This document shows positions 33,401-45,700 of a stretch of 64,000 nt of DNA, piece after piece. This stretch comes from a bacterium (GTDB lineage Bacteria > Myxococcota_A > UBA9160 > UBA4427). The position numbers were made by a program, and so were the translations under genes. Positions within the stretch are counted from its first letter, which is position 1. Each line of letters begins with the position of its first letter. The notes under the pieces are model-generated. The model searched no databases and was not told where the DNA came from. It saw only the letters and a list, made by a program, of their open reading frames with translations. The stretch is taken from positions 1 to 64,000 of the forward strand of contig JANSYR010000004.1 in NCBI GenBank assembly GCA_024742285.1, in the 5' to 3' direction.

Positions 33401-33611
33401 CCTGGAGACGGCGCTCGATCTTCTCGGTCACGAGGGATTCGACGCGATCCGCGGTCGCGCCGGCATAGAAGGTCGTCACGTCCGCATAGCGTCGCGAGAG
33501 GGCCGGGTCCTCCTGGCGCCGAAGCGTCTGGAGCGAGCCGAGCCCGCCGACGACGATCAGCCCGAGGAACAGGACGAGCAGGCGGCGGTGTCGGTAGAAG
33601 AGATCGCTCAC
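30456..33611 (-). CDS. RND efflux pump inner-membrane transporter (HAE1/AcrB-like)
   Basis: This 1051-residue proton-driven exporter has the classical RND plan: TM1 near the N-terminus, two large periplasmic loops (about 30-330 and 550-850) and two TM blocks. TM4 reads GLIIALGLLIDNAIVVVDEY, with the relay Asp kept and the adjacent residue Asn. TM10 reads GLAINDAIVVLNHLR, where AcrB has Lys. Substrates are probably hydrophobic compounds. The GTG at 33609-33611 lies 10 bp after the adaptor stop. No outer-membrane channel gene is present, so TolC must be supplied elsewhere. It forms an operon with the TetR and adaptor genes. Confidence 0.93.
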   Translation of the reverse strand: MSDLFYRHRRLLVLFLGLIVVGGLGSLQTLRRQEDPALSRRYADVTTFYAGATADRVESLVTEKIERRLQEIHEIETIESISRTGLSSVRLELEEQYDESDVDEIWSRVRDKLADVLPELPEQVSPPEFADRTSTAVTLLVGLTWDGEGEAPLALLTRLAEELESRLRVLPGTKETELYGEAEEELRVALDPLVLAEIGVDANDVAAAIGQADTRRPAGRLEAEASTIPFEVAGQLTDVDRVRAIPLRSTSDGRMLRIGDLGTVSKTQVDPPATMAILDGRRGVAVSATMLARSGRVDLWAARARGVIERYGEEVPAGVGYRILFDQSGYTEARLSDLVTNLALGAAIVVAVLFFMMGFRSALVVASILPLTLLLVLMEMKWLEIPLHQISVTGLIIALGLLIDNAIVVVDEYTLKLRRGVARADAVGQVVRAMVVPLGASSLTTTLAFMPIALQPGASGEFVGTIGVGVSLAVLSSFALSMTVIIAFAGFFIAHDPEAPEGSGHGYSNPVLRERYRQSIVAVLRRPALGVAVGTALPILGFAVAGSLPLQFFPANDRDQFQVLVDLPAHYSIDATRQVVDRVRAIVDAKEGVVESHWFTGESPARVFYNMFGNYDIASYGGGFVQTASPAETERILPELQAELRRAVPEALVLALPFEQGPPFDAPIEVRLVGPDLDALRDGGERIRAVLAETEGVTYTRAKLLGGRPKLVVNASEDRARLAGLPLGEIADQLNAALTGVRAGRILDGTQEIPIRVRVEDRDRAAIDRIQATRFLRGNADVGSADALAGIPLSVVGGLELTPELAAITRRNGERVNTVQAFLVPYQLIQTSLDDFSTRMDAASIDLPPGVRLELGGDFEQRAESTQELAAFALPLFVLMAATIVLTFNSFRMASIIFAVAFLSVGLAMLAIWIFGHPMGFVAIVGTMGLVGLAINDAIVVLNHLRSDARSVNADPEATAEVVLDATRHILATTMTTIGGFLPLIIFGGRFWPPMATAIAGGVIGASILALYFVPSVFVVFESRKQDQPISGVGALARSVVARLPSSARAA

Positions 33612-33621
33612 GGGTCCCCCC

Positions 33622-34788
33622 TCAACCCGCTTCGCCGACCGGCGTCACGGCGAGCCCGGGAATCAGGCGATGCATTCCGTCTGCGACGATCCGATCGTTC
33701 GTCTCGAGGGTGCCGCGAACGAAGGCGGCATCGCCTTCCGCGTGGACGATCTCGACGACGCGGCGCTCGGTCCGAGACACACCCTGGGCGTCCTCACGCA
33801 CGGCGAAGAGCGTCCAGGTTCCCCGACGCCCTTCGGCCAGGGCCGCCATCGGCACCCAGGCGCCGCGACTCGGAACGGAGCGCGTGACCCGGACCCAGAC
33901 GAGCGTCCCGTCCGCGACCCGGAGCGGATCGTCGGTCTCGGCATCGATCTCGAAGAGCGCCGCCCGCGTCCGCGTCTCGCGGTCGAGCTCGGGCAGCACG
34001 TGGCGCAGGGTCGCGCGGAGCGTGCCCGCCGATCCTTCGACTTCGTAGGTGCGCCCCGGCTCGAGGGACGCAGCCACCTCTGGCGGGACGCCGAGGCGGA
34101 CTTCGCGCGCGCCGTCTTCGATGAGCGACAGGACCGGCGTCCCCGGCGTCGCGACGTTGCCCTCGTCCTGCTGGCGTCGCACGACCACCGCCGGGTACGG
34201 CGCCTCGATCCGGGAGAGGCTGAGGGCGACCGCCGTGCGCTCGAGAGCGGCGCGATCCGCCGCGAGCTGTGCTTCGAGGCTCGCCTCTTCGGTCAGCGCC
34301 TCGTCGAGGGACTGGGCCGAGAGCGTGCCGGACGCGGCGAGGCGACGCTGACGCTTCGCGGTGACCCGGGCGAGCTCGAGGCGGGCCTCGGTCGCCTTCA
34401 TCCGCGCCCGCTGCTCCCGACGCTCCGCCTCGAGCGCGCGGGTGTCGAGCTTGGCGAGAAGCGCGCCGGCCTCCACCCGGTCTCCCTCGTCCACGAGGAT
34501 CTCGGCGAGGCGCCCGCCGCGCTCGAAGCCGACCTCGCTCCGACGCCGACTCGTGACGCGACCGGCGATCCGATCGCGCACCTCGAAGGCGTCGAGCACG
34601 ACGACGTCGGTGAGACGAACGGGAATCGCCTCCGTCGCCACCGCCGGCGGCGGCGGGGCCTCCCCGTTCGCGAAGGCCGCCCAGGCGCCGGCGATGAGGA
34701 GCGCGACGAGGACGAGTCGTGATCCCGTTCGGCGCAGCAGGCCGGACGGGTTCGACGCGTCAGTCGTCGTCTGCTCGGGGTTGGACAT
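33622..34788 (-). CDS. RND periplasmic adaptor (HlyD/MFP family)
   Basis: This 388-residue membrane-fusion protein has an N-terminal TM/signal anchor (RLVLVALLIAGAWAAFANGE), then a barrel/lipoyl module (RDRIAGRVTSRRRSEVGFER through GRLAEILVDEGDRVEAGALL). A coiled-coil hairpin spans about 115-195 and the lipoyl half returns at IEAPYPAVVVRRQQDEGNVA. It bridges the pump at 30456 to an outer-membrane channel. The ATG at 34786-34788 overlaps the 3' end of the TetR gene by 29 bp. Confidence 0.9.
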   Translation of the reverse strand: MSNPEQTTTDASNPSGLLRRTGSRLVLVALLIAGAWAAFANGEAPPPPAVATEAIPVRLTDVVVLDAFEVRDRIAGRVTSRRRSEVGFERGGRLAEILVDEGDRVEAGALLAKLDTRALEAERREQRARMKATEARLELARVTAKRQRRLAASGTLSAQSLDEALTEEASLEAQLAADRAALERTAVALSLSRIEAPYPAVVVRRQQDEGNVATPGTPVLSLIEDGAREVRLGVPPEVAASLEPGRTYEVEGSAGTLRATLRHVLPELDRETRTRAALFEIDAETDDPLRVADGTLVWVRVTRSVPSRGAWVPMAALAEGRRGTWTLFAVREDAQGVSRTERRVVEIVHAEGDAAFVRGTLETNDRIVADGMHRLIPGLAVTPVGEAG

Positions 34789-35425
34789 GGTGGACTCCCG
34801 GATCGCTCGAATTCGGGGGCGCACCGATTCCGCGTAAGAAGGTGTCGACGGCGGGCCCGATCAACTGATCGAGGTCGCGGCCGAGCAGGAATTTGTTGCT
34901 GAGTTCGAGGGTGACCAGGCCGTGCAACATCACCCAGGCGAGATGAGCCAGATCGATCGGGTCCCCGAACGCACGTCCGGAGTCGACCAGCTCTTCCATC
35001 ACGGACACCAGCGGTGTCCAGCCGCGCAACACTTCGCCCCGCGTCTCGGGATTGCGGAGCGTCTCTCCGAGATCCGTACTCGACGAGAGCGAGAACATGA
35101 TCCGGTAGGCGTGCGGTTCGTCGCGGGCGAAGGCGACGTAGGTCTTCGCGAACGCGTGCAGGCGATCCTCGGGATCGCGATGCTCGAGGGCGGCTTTCTC
35201 GGTCCGCACGCCCTGGCGGACGAAGGCTTCCGTCCGGACGGCGGCGAGGATCGCCTCCTTGTTCTCGAAGTACCGGTACGGAGTCATCGGACTGCAGCCC
35301 AGCTCGCCCGCCAGGGCCCGCATCGTCACTCCGTCGAAGCCGTTCTCCGCGAAGAGCCGCTCCGCCACGCGACACAGGTCGGCGCGGAACGCTTCGATCT
35401 CTTGCTCGGACAGGGCTCGCGGCAT
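34760..35425 (-). CDS. TetR family regulator of the efflux operon
   Basis: This 221-residue protein has a TetR HTH (LCRVAERLFAENGFDGVTMR then ALAGELGCSPMTPYRYFENK) and a TetR C-terminal domain (HAFAKTYVAFARDEPHAYRI). The closest subgroup is the TetR_C_33-like repressors. It is the first gene of the TetR-adaptor-pump operon, so local autorepression relieved by pump substrates is likely. A perfect 12-bp palindrome sits 16 bp upstream of its ATG at 35423-35425. Confidence 0.92.
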   Translation of the reverse strand: MPRALSEQEIEAFRADLCRVAERLFAENGFDGVTMRALAGELGCSPMTPYRYFENKEAILAAVRTEAFVRQGVRTEKAALEHRDPEDRLHAFAKTYVAFARDEPHAYRIMFSLSSSTDLGETLRNPETRGEVLRGWTPLVSVMEELVDSGRAFGDPIDLAHLAWVMLHGLVTLELSNKFLLGRDLDQLIGPAVDTFLRGIGAPPNSSDPGVHHVQPRADDD

Positions 35426-35440
35426 GCGCGTAACTTACAT

Positions 35441-35452
35441 CGTAAATTTACG
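35441..35452. promoter_or_regulatory. 12-bp perfect palindrome, candidate efflux operator
   Basis: CGTAAATTTACG is self-complementary and lies 16-27 bp upstream of the TetR start, embedded in an unusually AT-rich stretch (TAACTTACATCGTAAATTTA). A second TTAC sits 11 bp to the left. This fits a TetR operator overlapping the promoter. Confidence 0.55.
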
Positions 35453-35594
35453 CTGCATAGGACGACTCGTGTTCCAAAGGCGGAACAGACGATTTCCTGA
35501 GCCAGGACAGCGACTTACAAATGTTCGACCGGCGTACGTTCGACGGGTCACGCGCGGCCGGGGTTCTATTCGGCGTACGAATCCCGCGCGGGCG

Positions 35595-37743
<2,149 letters not shown>

Positions 37744-37766
37744 AGCGGGTCGCTACCCTCCCGGCC

Positions 37767-38900
37767 ATGCATACCGACTCGTCGCGCAAGCTCGCCTCGT
37801 TCACCGCCCTCGTGGCCCCCGCCACCTGGGCCCTGCTCGCCACCTTCGCGGTGTGCGTCACCACCGGCTGTGGCGCCCTGGGCCTCGATTCGAAGGGGCA
37901 GCCGACGGCGGCGGCCTCGACCGCCGCCCCGGGGCCCTCCACCGAAGGCGGCGATCGGGTCGCGCTCGTCCTCGACGGTCGCGAGATCACGGTCGACGAG
38001 CTGCACGCCCACATGCAGAAGCAGTTCCTCGACGAGCTGCTCCGCCAGCCCGAGTCCGAACTCTTCGAGCTGCGCGAGAACGCCGCGCGGGATCTGGTCC
38101 AGCGCCACGTGATCGACGCCGCCGCCGCGGAGGAAGGCCTTTCTCCGGAAGCGCTCCTCGAGAAGGTCACGAGCACCGTCCCCGAGACGACGGTCGAGCA
38201 GGTGACCGCCTGGTACACCGAGAACCAGTCCCGTCTGCGCGGCGCACGCCTCGAGGACGTCGCCCCGCAGATCAAGGACATGCTCGACAACGAGGCCAAG
38301 GCCCGTGCCTGGGGCGAGTACATCGGCCCGCGACTCGAAGCCCTCGAATGGCGCTTCGCCCTCACGCCGCCGCGCGTCGATCTCGAAGCGACCCGCCTGG
38401 TCCGCGGACCCGCCGAGGCCCCCGTCACGATCATGACCTTCAGCGACTACCAGTGTCCCTACTGCATCCGCTCGGAGCCGGTCCTCGCCGAGGTGCTCGA
38501 GCGCTATCCCGAGGACGTTCGGCTCGTCCATCGCCACTTCCCCCTCGACAGCATCCATCCCCAGGCCCGCCCCGCGGCGGAGGCCGCGATGTGCGCCGAC
38601 GAGCAGGGACGCTTCTGGGACTACCACGACGCGATCTTCGCCCGGAGCGGCCGCCTCGAGGCGGACTCGTTCGCGGAGATCGGACGCGAGCTCGACCTCG
38701 ACCTCGACGCGCTGGGACAGTGCATGGGCGAGCGCCGCTACCAGGCCTTCGTCCAGACCGACTTCGAAGCGGGCGAGGCGGCGGGGGTGACCGGCACGCC
38801 GGCCTTCTTCGTGAACGGCATCGCGCTCAAGGGCGCCCGGGACGCCGACGAGATCAGCCGCGTGATCGACTCGGAGCTCGCGCGAATCCGCGCGAACTAG
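37767..38900 (+). CDS. DsbA-like thiol-disulfide oxidoreductase with SurA-like N-domain
   Basis: This 377-residue exported protein has an N-terminal signal ending AVCVTTGCGALG, a near-lipobox whose Cys35 could be lipidated. Next comes an Ala/Pro linker, then an alpha-helical module at about 60-190 (ALVLDGREITVDELHAHMQK) resembling the SurA/PpiC chaperone N-domain. The C-terminus is a DsbA-fold thioredoxin domain with CPYC at residues 230-233 and the cis-Pro loop GVTGTPAFFVNG. It probably catalyses disulfide formation or isomerisation while holding clients. It follows tgt by 23 bp; its stop overlaps the convergent hydrolase stop by 4 bp. Confidence 0.87.
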   Translation: MHTDSSRKLASFTALVAPATWALLATFAVCVTTGCGALGLDSKGQPTAAASTAAPGPSTEGGDRVALVLDGREITVDELHAHMQKQFLDELLRQPESELFELRENAARDLVQRHVIDAAAAEEGLSPEALLEKVTSTVPETTVEQVTAWYTENQSRLRGARLEDVAPQIKDMLDNEAKARAWGEYIGPRLEALEWRFALTPPRVDLEATRLVRGPAEAPVTIMTFSDYQCPYCIRSEPVLAEVLERYPEDVRLVHRHFPLDSIHPQARPAAEAAMCADEQGRFWDYHDAIFARSGRLEADSFAEIGRELDLDLDALGQCMGERRYQAFVQTDFEAGEAAGVTGTPAFFVNGIALKGARDADEISRVIDSELARIRAN

Positions 38901-39736
38901 CCCGCCTCTTCGAGGAAGGCGATCAACGCGTCACCGAATGCGTCCGCCGAGTCCAGCATGATCGAGTGCCCGGCACGCTCGAAGACCCTCGTCTGCGCTG
39001 AGCCGCCGGCGCGGCGCATCATCTCCTCGCAGGTCTCGGCCGACAGGATCGACGAGAGCGCGCCCCGCGCCACGAAGATCGGCAGCCGGAGGCCCTGGTA
39101 GGTCGCCCAGAGTCGCGCCGAGGTCGCCTCGCTCGAAGGGGTCGCCGCCGCCGTCACGAACGCCGGATCCAGAGCGGGCTCGAAACGGCCGTCGAGTCGA
39201 CGCGCCAGACTCGCCTCCACCAACCGCGCGAGCGAATCCGCTTTCGCGAAGGGGTGCACCCTGGCCAGGATCCGCGCGTATTCGTCGACCGATTCGTACA
39301 CGCGGAACGTGTCGGCGACTTCCCCCAGGACGGCGCCCGCCCCATCCGCGCCGAGGGTGGGCCCGATGTCGACGAGGGTGAGCGAGCGTGCGTGCGGTCC
39401 GAGCCGTTCCGCGGCGATCATCGCGACCTGCCCCCCGAGCGAATGCCCGACCAGATGCACACCGGTCCCGCCCTGGGATCGCACGACCGCCTCGAGGGCC
39501 GCAGCCATCCGATCGAGCCCGTAGTCCGGCTCGGCCGACCAGGGCGACTGGCCATGTCCAGGCAGGTCGATCGCGATCGGTCGGAAGCGATCGGGGAGCG
39601 ACGCCACCGCGACGTCCCAGACCGCATGGCAATGGCCGAAGCCATGGACGAAGACGACGGGCTCCCCGGCGCGTCGCGGATCGAAATGCGCGATCGAAGC
39701 CGGCTGGCTCTCGGAAGCGAACCCGGCCACGCTCAT
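38897..39736 (-). CDS. Alpha/beta hydrolase coupled to PKS
   Basis: This 279-residue alpha/beta hydrolase has the oxyanion strand VVFVHGFGHCHAVWD, nucleophile elbow VHLVGHSLGGQVAM (Ser in GHSLGG), an acidic residue region and the catalytic His in ERAGHSIMLD. Its ATG at 39734-39736 overlaps the PKS stop (ATGA), so it is translated from the same message. A role as an external thioesterase/hydrolase that releases or edits the PKS-bound acyl chain is likely, because the PKS lacks a terminal TE domain. Esterase action on another substrate cannot be excluded. Confidence 0.88.
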   Translation of the reverse strand: MSVAGFASESQPASIAHFDPRRAGEPVVFVHGFGHCHAVWDVAVASLPDRFRPIAIDLPGHGQSPWSAEPDYGLDRMAAALEAVVRSQGGTGVHLVGHSLGGQVAMIAAERLGPHARSLTLVDIGPTLGADGAGAVLGEVADTFRVYESVDEYARILARVHPFAKADSLARLVEASLARRLDGRFEPALDPAFVTAAATPSSEATSARLWATYQGLRLPIFVARGALSSILSAETCEEMMRRAGGSAQTRVFERAGHSIMLDSADAFGDALIAFLEEAG

Positions 39737-42700
39737 CGATCCGCCCCTTCACCGGCATCGTCGATCCGATCCGCCAGCGCGCCGGCGATCTCCGACAGCG
39801 AAGGAAGACCCTCGAACCAGTCCCGCTCGATCTCGAGGGAGAGCGATCGGGAGAGCCCGACGAAGAGCTCCATGGTCATCAACGAGTCGAGACCGAGGGC
39901 ATCGAGACGACGGCCAGGCTCGAGCGCTTCGACCTGCGTCTCGTCGAGATCGAGGACCGTGGCCAGCTCGTTCGTGACGAGTCCGAGCGTTGCTTCGCGA
40001 CGCTCGGCGATCGACATGCGGGCCAGCTCCTCCCGGGAGTGCCCCCGGCTCGCGACCTCACGCGGCGCCCCGTCGCCCGCGACGGGGCTCTGCCAGCGCG
40101 CCGCATCCTCGGGATCGATCCAGGCGAGGGACGGGTGTGCCTCCGCCTCGACCGCTCTCGCCACGACGTCGACGAGGCGATCGAGGGTCGCCTCGCCGTC
40201 GATCGAGAGATCCGTCCAGCCCATCCACGCGTCCTCGGATCGCGCGAGCAGGTCGATCAGGAGTCGCCCCTCCCAGGCTCGATCCTCCGCCGGCACGCCG
40301 ACGGCGGCCGGGCGCAACGAGACGAAGAGCGTCCGCTCGGCCCCCCTACGCGCGAGCGCGTCGCGCCGGGCCGCGCGACCGGCCGCGTCTCCCCCGTCGA
40401 AGTGGACCCGCACGCCGCGCAGCGCCCGCGTCGGGTTCGCCGAAGCGACGTCGTCGGCCTCGACGCCGCGACGGCGGAACGCCTCGACGAAGTCGCGGGT
40501 CGACGACGGGCCGTGGGCCGAGACGAGCAGCCGACGCGTCTCCCCATGCATTCGAGACGACGGACGAATCGACGCCTCCGCGGCGGACTCGAAATCGAGG
40601 CAGACCCGGCCCACGTGGCGGCCCTGCGCGGCGTGACGGAACGCGCGCGCGCATTCCCCGACCGGAAAGACGACCCTCGGCGGCGGCTCCAGGGACTCGC
40701 GGGCCGTGGCGGCGAATCTGGCGAGGGACTCGGCGACCCAGTCCGCGTCCTCTTCGACGAGCGAAACCAGATCGCAGCGGCTGAGGCTCGCGTTCGCCGG
40801 CAGCTCGAGGGCTTCACTCCCCGGCGTCGCGCGGAGATCGACGAAGCGACCGAAGGACCCGAGGCGCCGCGCGAGGGCGCGCAGCCCGGCGCCCGACGCG
40901 TGCGAGACGATCACGTCGAAGCTCCCCTCGTCGTCGTCGCCACGCCCGTAGGCCAGCGCCCCCCGTCGACGCACCCCCGCGACGAGCGCATGTCCGACGC
41001 CCCCCCGACCGGCATCGACGTACACGCGCTCCCCGGCCTTCAAACCGACGACGCGGTCGAGCACATGATCCGCCACGACGGTCGGGAAGGTGGCCGAAGC
41101 CAGCGCGACCGGATCCGCCGCGCCGGAGACGCGCGCGACCCGCGCGGCGGGAACGCGCAGCCTGCGCGACATCGCCCCCCGGACGAGCCCGACCACGCGA
41201 TCCCCGATCGCCACCGAGGTCACCTCCGGCGCCACCCCGAGGACGCGCCCACAGAAATCGAGACCCAAGGCCGCGGGACCGGCGTCCCGATCGTCGAGCT
41301 CGGCGAGCACGTCGACCCGCGACAGCCCGGCGGCTTCGACTTCGATCATGACCTCGCCCGGACCCACCGCCGCCTCCGTCGCTTCCGTCCCTTCGATGGC
41401 CTGGAGCGCGACTCTCGAACCAAAGCTGCGTGCTGGCGTTCGCGCCACACGGAAGTCGGTCTCCGCCGCGCGGGTCCCCGACGCCTCAGAGCCCCCGACC
41501 GCCGCCGGATCGACGAGTCTCGGAACGCGAACGACGCCGGATCGGACCGCCAACCACCGGTCTTCGATCGAGCGTCCGAGCAGTCCCACCAGACGGGAAC
41601 GATCGGCAGCGTCCGCTGCGGCGCTCGCATCGAACACGCGACACCGATCGAGCTCCACGGCGTTGGTGAACTGTTCGATCTCCTTCGAGACCGATCGGGC
41701 GATCGGACTGCCCGCCCGTTCCTCCGACTCGACGGGCAGCAGCCCCCGGGTCGCGATCCAGATCTCCGCCGCGTCGGCGGTGACGGATCGGATCGATTCG
41801 GCCCAGGACCCTACGCGGTAGTCGCGGTGGAGGCGCGGTTCGCGGTCGCCGTCCGAGGGCGCGGCTCCCCAGGCGAGCAGCACCAGTCCCCAGGCCGAGT
41901 CATCCGATGCGCGCATCAAGGGCGCGAGCATCTCGAGGTCCTCGATCTTCGGACAGAAGCGGCACTCGTCCCCGCGCTTGCGGAGCTCGGAGGCCAGGAG
42001 CTCCGCGCGGGACGCGTCGTCGGACACCACGAGCCATCGACGGATCCCCGGCTCCGCGCCCTCCGCTCTCGAGGCCACCTGCGGCTCGAGCGCTCGCCAG
42101 GCGAGCGCCAGGGGAGCGTCCGTGGCGACCCCGGGCGAATCGATCGCGCCGCGCACCTGCGTCCGAACGCCGACCATCTCGGCGAGCACGTTTCCGTCCC
42201 GATCCTGGAAGGCGAGATCGAAGACGGGGGCGTCTCGTGTCGAGTCCGAAGTGTCCTCGTCGCGCCGCTCGACGCGACACCAGACCTCACTGCCGAGCTT
42301 CCCGAGAAGACGGATCCGTTCGACCGAGACGAGCTCGACGCTCGGGCCCGCGATCGCCGCACCGACTCCCTGCAGCGCCGCCTCGACGAGCACGGGATGA
42401 GCATGATAGGCGTGCCACTCGGACTCGATGCTCCGGGAGAGCAGCAGGCGACCGACGAGCACCCTTCCGTCGTCGCGCGCCGGCCGTCGGAGCTCCTTCA
42501 ACGCGCGAGAGCGGCGACTCGTCTCCACACCGGCGCGAGCGAGTCCCTCGTCCACGCGCTCCGCCTCGAGCACTTCCCCGTCCTCGGCGGAGAAGGGCGC
42601 GCCGATCTCCGCAGGCTCGGCTTCCCTTGCACGAAGCATCGCCGTCGCGTGGCGCGTCCACTCCGCCCCGGCGCGATCGGCGCGGCTCGACACGATCAGC

Positions 42701-45700
42701 TCGAACTCCTCGCCGCGCGGGCGGGCCACGAGCTGCAAGCGCCGGCGACCGGTCGCGCCGAGCGTGAGCGGCGCCTCGACGCGCAGGCCGTCGATCGGAC
42801 CTGCGCCGGCCGGCTGCAGACGCTCGGAGGCCGCGATCGCCAGCTCGAGGAAGATCGACTCGAGCACGACGGTCTCGCCGGCCACCCGACGATCCGCCAC
42901 GAACGCCGCCGTATCGGCGTCGAGGAGGGTCTCCCACAGCTGCACGCCCGGATCCGTCGAAGACTCGACCGGGGAGCCGAGCAGCGGGTGGGTCGGGCGG
43001 TCGCGGTCGAGTCGCGTGCGCTCGGAGAACCAGTAGCGGGTCCTCTGATAGGGATAGAGCGGAGTCGAGACGACCCGTCCGGACGGACCGAAGCGGGCGA
43101 AGTCGACCTCGACGCCCGACGTGAAGAGCGCCGCCACACAACGGGCGAGGGATTCCATGGCAGGCTCTTCGCGCACCAGCGACCCGACGAAGCCGAGCGC
43201 ATGTCCGGCGTCACGGCCGGTCTCGTCGATGGCGCGGGCGAGGGTCGGATGGGGCGAGATCTCGAGGAAGACCTCGCCGCCCTGCTCGGCGGCCGCGCGC
43301 ACCGCGTCGTCGAAGGCGACCGCGCGGCGCAGATTTCGGACCCAGTAGTCCGCATCGAGGACGGGCGGTGCCCCGCCCTCTCCGTCGACCGACGAATGGA
43401 TGGGAATGTCGGATGCCCGCACGATGAGGCGGTCGAGGTCCGCTCGGAAGTCGTCGACGAGGGGATCCATGTGGAAGCAATGCGACGCGAAGTCGACGTC
43501 CAGGAGCCGCGCGAACTCGCCTGCCGCCTCGCGTGCCGCAACGAAGGCCCGGACGCCCTCACGATCGCCGGACACGATGGTCGTTCGCGGCGAGCTGACC
43601 CCTGCGATCTCGACCCGTGACCCGTCCGAAGCGGCCTGCTCGGCATCGAGCCACCCCTGAACCGCGTCTCGCGAGGCCGCCACGACCGCCATCGCCCCCG
43701 CACCGCTCGCCCGCGCGACCACGCGTCCGCGAACGCAAGCGAGTCGCGCGACGGCGTCCACGTCGAGCGCTCCGGCCACGAAGGCCGCGGCGATCTCGCC
43801 CATGCTCTGACCGACGACGCGATCGGGCACGACGCCGAAGCTCCGGAGCAGCTCGGCCAGAGCGATCTCGAACGCCACCAGAACGGGTTGGAGCACGTCG
43901 AGGGGCCAGCCCTCGGCGTCGTCGGTGGACTCGAGGATCGACCGGAGCGACCAGTCGACGTGGTCACGGTAGGCCGCGTCGAGGACGTCGATCACCTCTG
44001 CGAAGACCGGCTCCTCCCGAAGCAGGTCGCGGCCCATCCCGACCCACTGCGCGCCCTGGCCGGGGAACACCATCACGAGCTGCGGGCGGCGGTCCGTCGG
44101 CGCGACGCCCTGGAGCGCGTCCCTGGGCGTGTCCCCGGCGAGCGTCGCATCGAGCACCTCGCGCAGCGCCGCGGGCGACGACGCGCGGAACGCGGCGCGG
44201 TGCGCACGCCGATCTCGCTTACACGCGTAGGTGTAGAGCAGATCGTCGAAGGCGGACGCCGGCGATCCTGCGAGGTCCGGATCGTCGAGTCGCGCGCGCG
44301 TCGCTTCGATCATCTCGCGGAGCGCACGGGGATGGTGGGCCGAGAGGGCGAGCACCCGTTCGCGGGTCGGCGGGCGGGAGGCCTTCGGTGTCGCGCGTTC
44401 CGGCGGGCTCTCGAGCACGACGTGGGCGTTCGTCCCGCTGATCCCGAAGCTGTTCACGCCGACGAGCGCCGGGCCCGGCTCGGGCCAGCCCGTCGTCTCG
44501 TCCTGCACGCGAATCGGAATCTCGTCCCAGGGAATCGTCGGGGTCGGCGTCTCGAAATGGAGCTGCGCGGGCAGTGTCCGATGGCGGATCGAGAGACACG
44601 CCTTGATCAGCCCCGCGACCCCGGAGGCGGACTCCGTGTGTCCGAGATTGCCCTTCACCGACGCGACGCGCAGCGGCCGCTCCGGATCCCGTCCCGGCCC
44701 CATGACGTCGGCGAGCGCCCCGATCTCGACGGGATCTCCGATCGCCGTCCCGGTTCCGTGCGTCTCGACGTACTGCACGCGCGCCGGCTCGACGCCGGCC
44801 TGCGCATAGGCGTCGCGCATGGCCTGGGCCTGACCGAGACGACCGGGCGCCATCATGTGCCCGCCGTCGCGCCCGTCCGAGCTGATGCCGCTCCCGCGGA
44901 TCACCGCGTAGATCGGGTCGTCGTCCGCGAGTGCGTCGGATACGCGCTTGAGCAGCACGACGCCCGCGCCTTCGGCCCGGACGAACCCGTCGGCGTTCGC
45001 GTCGAAGGCGCGGCAGGCGCCGGACCTCGAGAGCATGCCGCTCCGACTGAGCGCGATGTTGCCCTCCGGCGAAAGGAAGAGATTCGCGCCGCCGGCGATC
45101 GCCAGATCCGCCTCGCCACGACGAAGACTCTGGCAAGCGAGATGCGTGGCGATCAACGACGACGAGCAGGCGGTGTCCAGGGTGAAGCTCGGCCCGGTCA
45201 CGCCGAGCAGAAACGCGATCCGGCCGGAGAGCACGGCGTGGGACATCCCGCCGACGGTGAACACGTCGTGACCACGGAAGACGTGCTCTTCGCCGAGGAC
45301 GCCCGTGCGCTCCCGCGAGTAGTCCTCCGCCATGTAGCCGAGGATCACGGCCATGCGCTTCCCGGCGACGGAAGACGGCGGAATCCCGGCGTCCTCGAGC
45401 GCGTCCCAGGTCACCTCGATCATCAGCCGCTGCTGCGGATCCATCGTGACCGCGTCCCGCGGCGCCAGGCCGAAGGGCTCGGGATCGAAGAGCTCCGGGT
45501 GCTCCAGGAAGCCGCCCTTCTTCGACGAGATCCGGCCGGGCACGCGGGGGGTCGGGTCGAAGAAGTGATCGAGGTCGTAGCCGAGCGCGACGCGATGGGC
45601 CGGGGCCTCCCGGACCGTGTCGCGTCCGGAGCGGACGATGTCCCAGAACTCGGCGGGGCCGCGCGCGTCCGCGTAGCGACAGCCGATTCCGACGATGGCG

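Noticed and set aside
30456-33611. Missing second Asp in TM4 of the RND pump as a defect
   Set aside because: Asp-Asn at this place is common in HAE1-type pumps, so it does not suggest loss of function.
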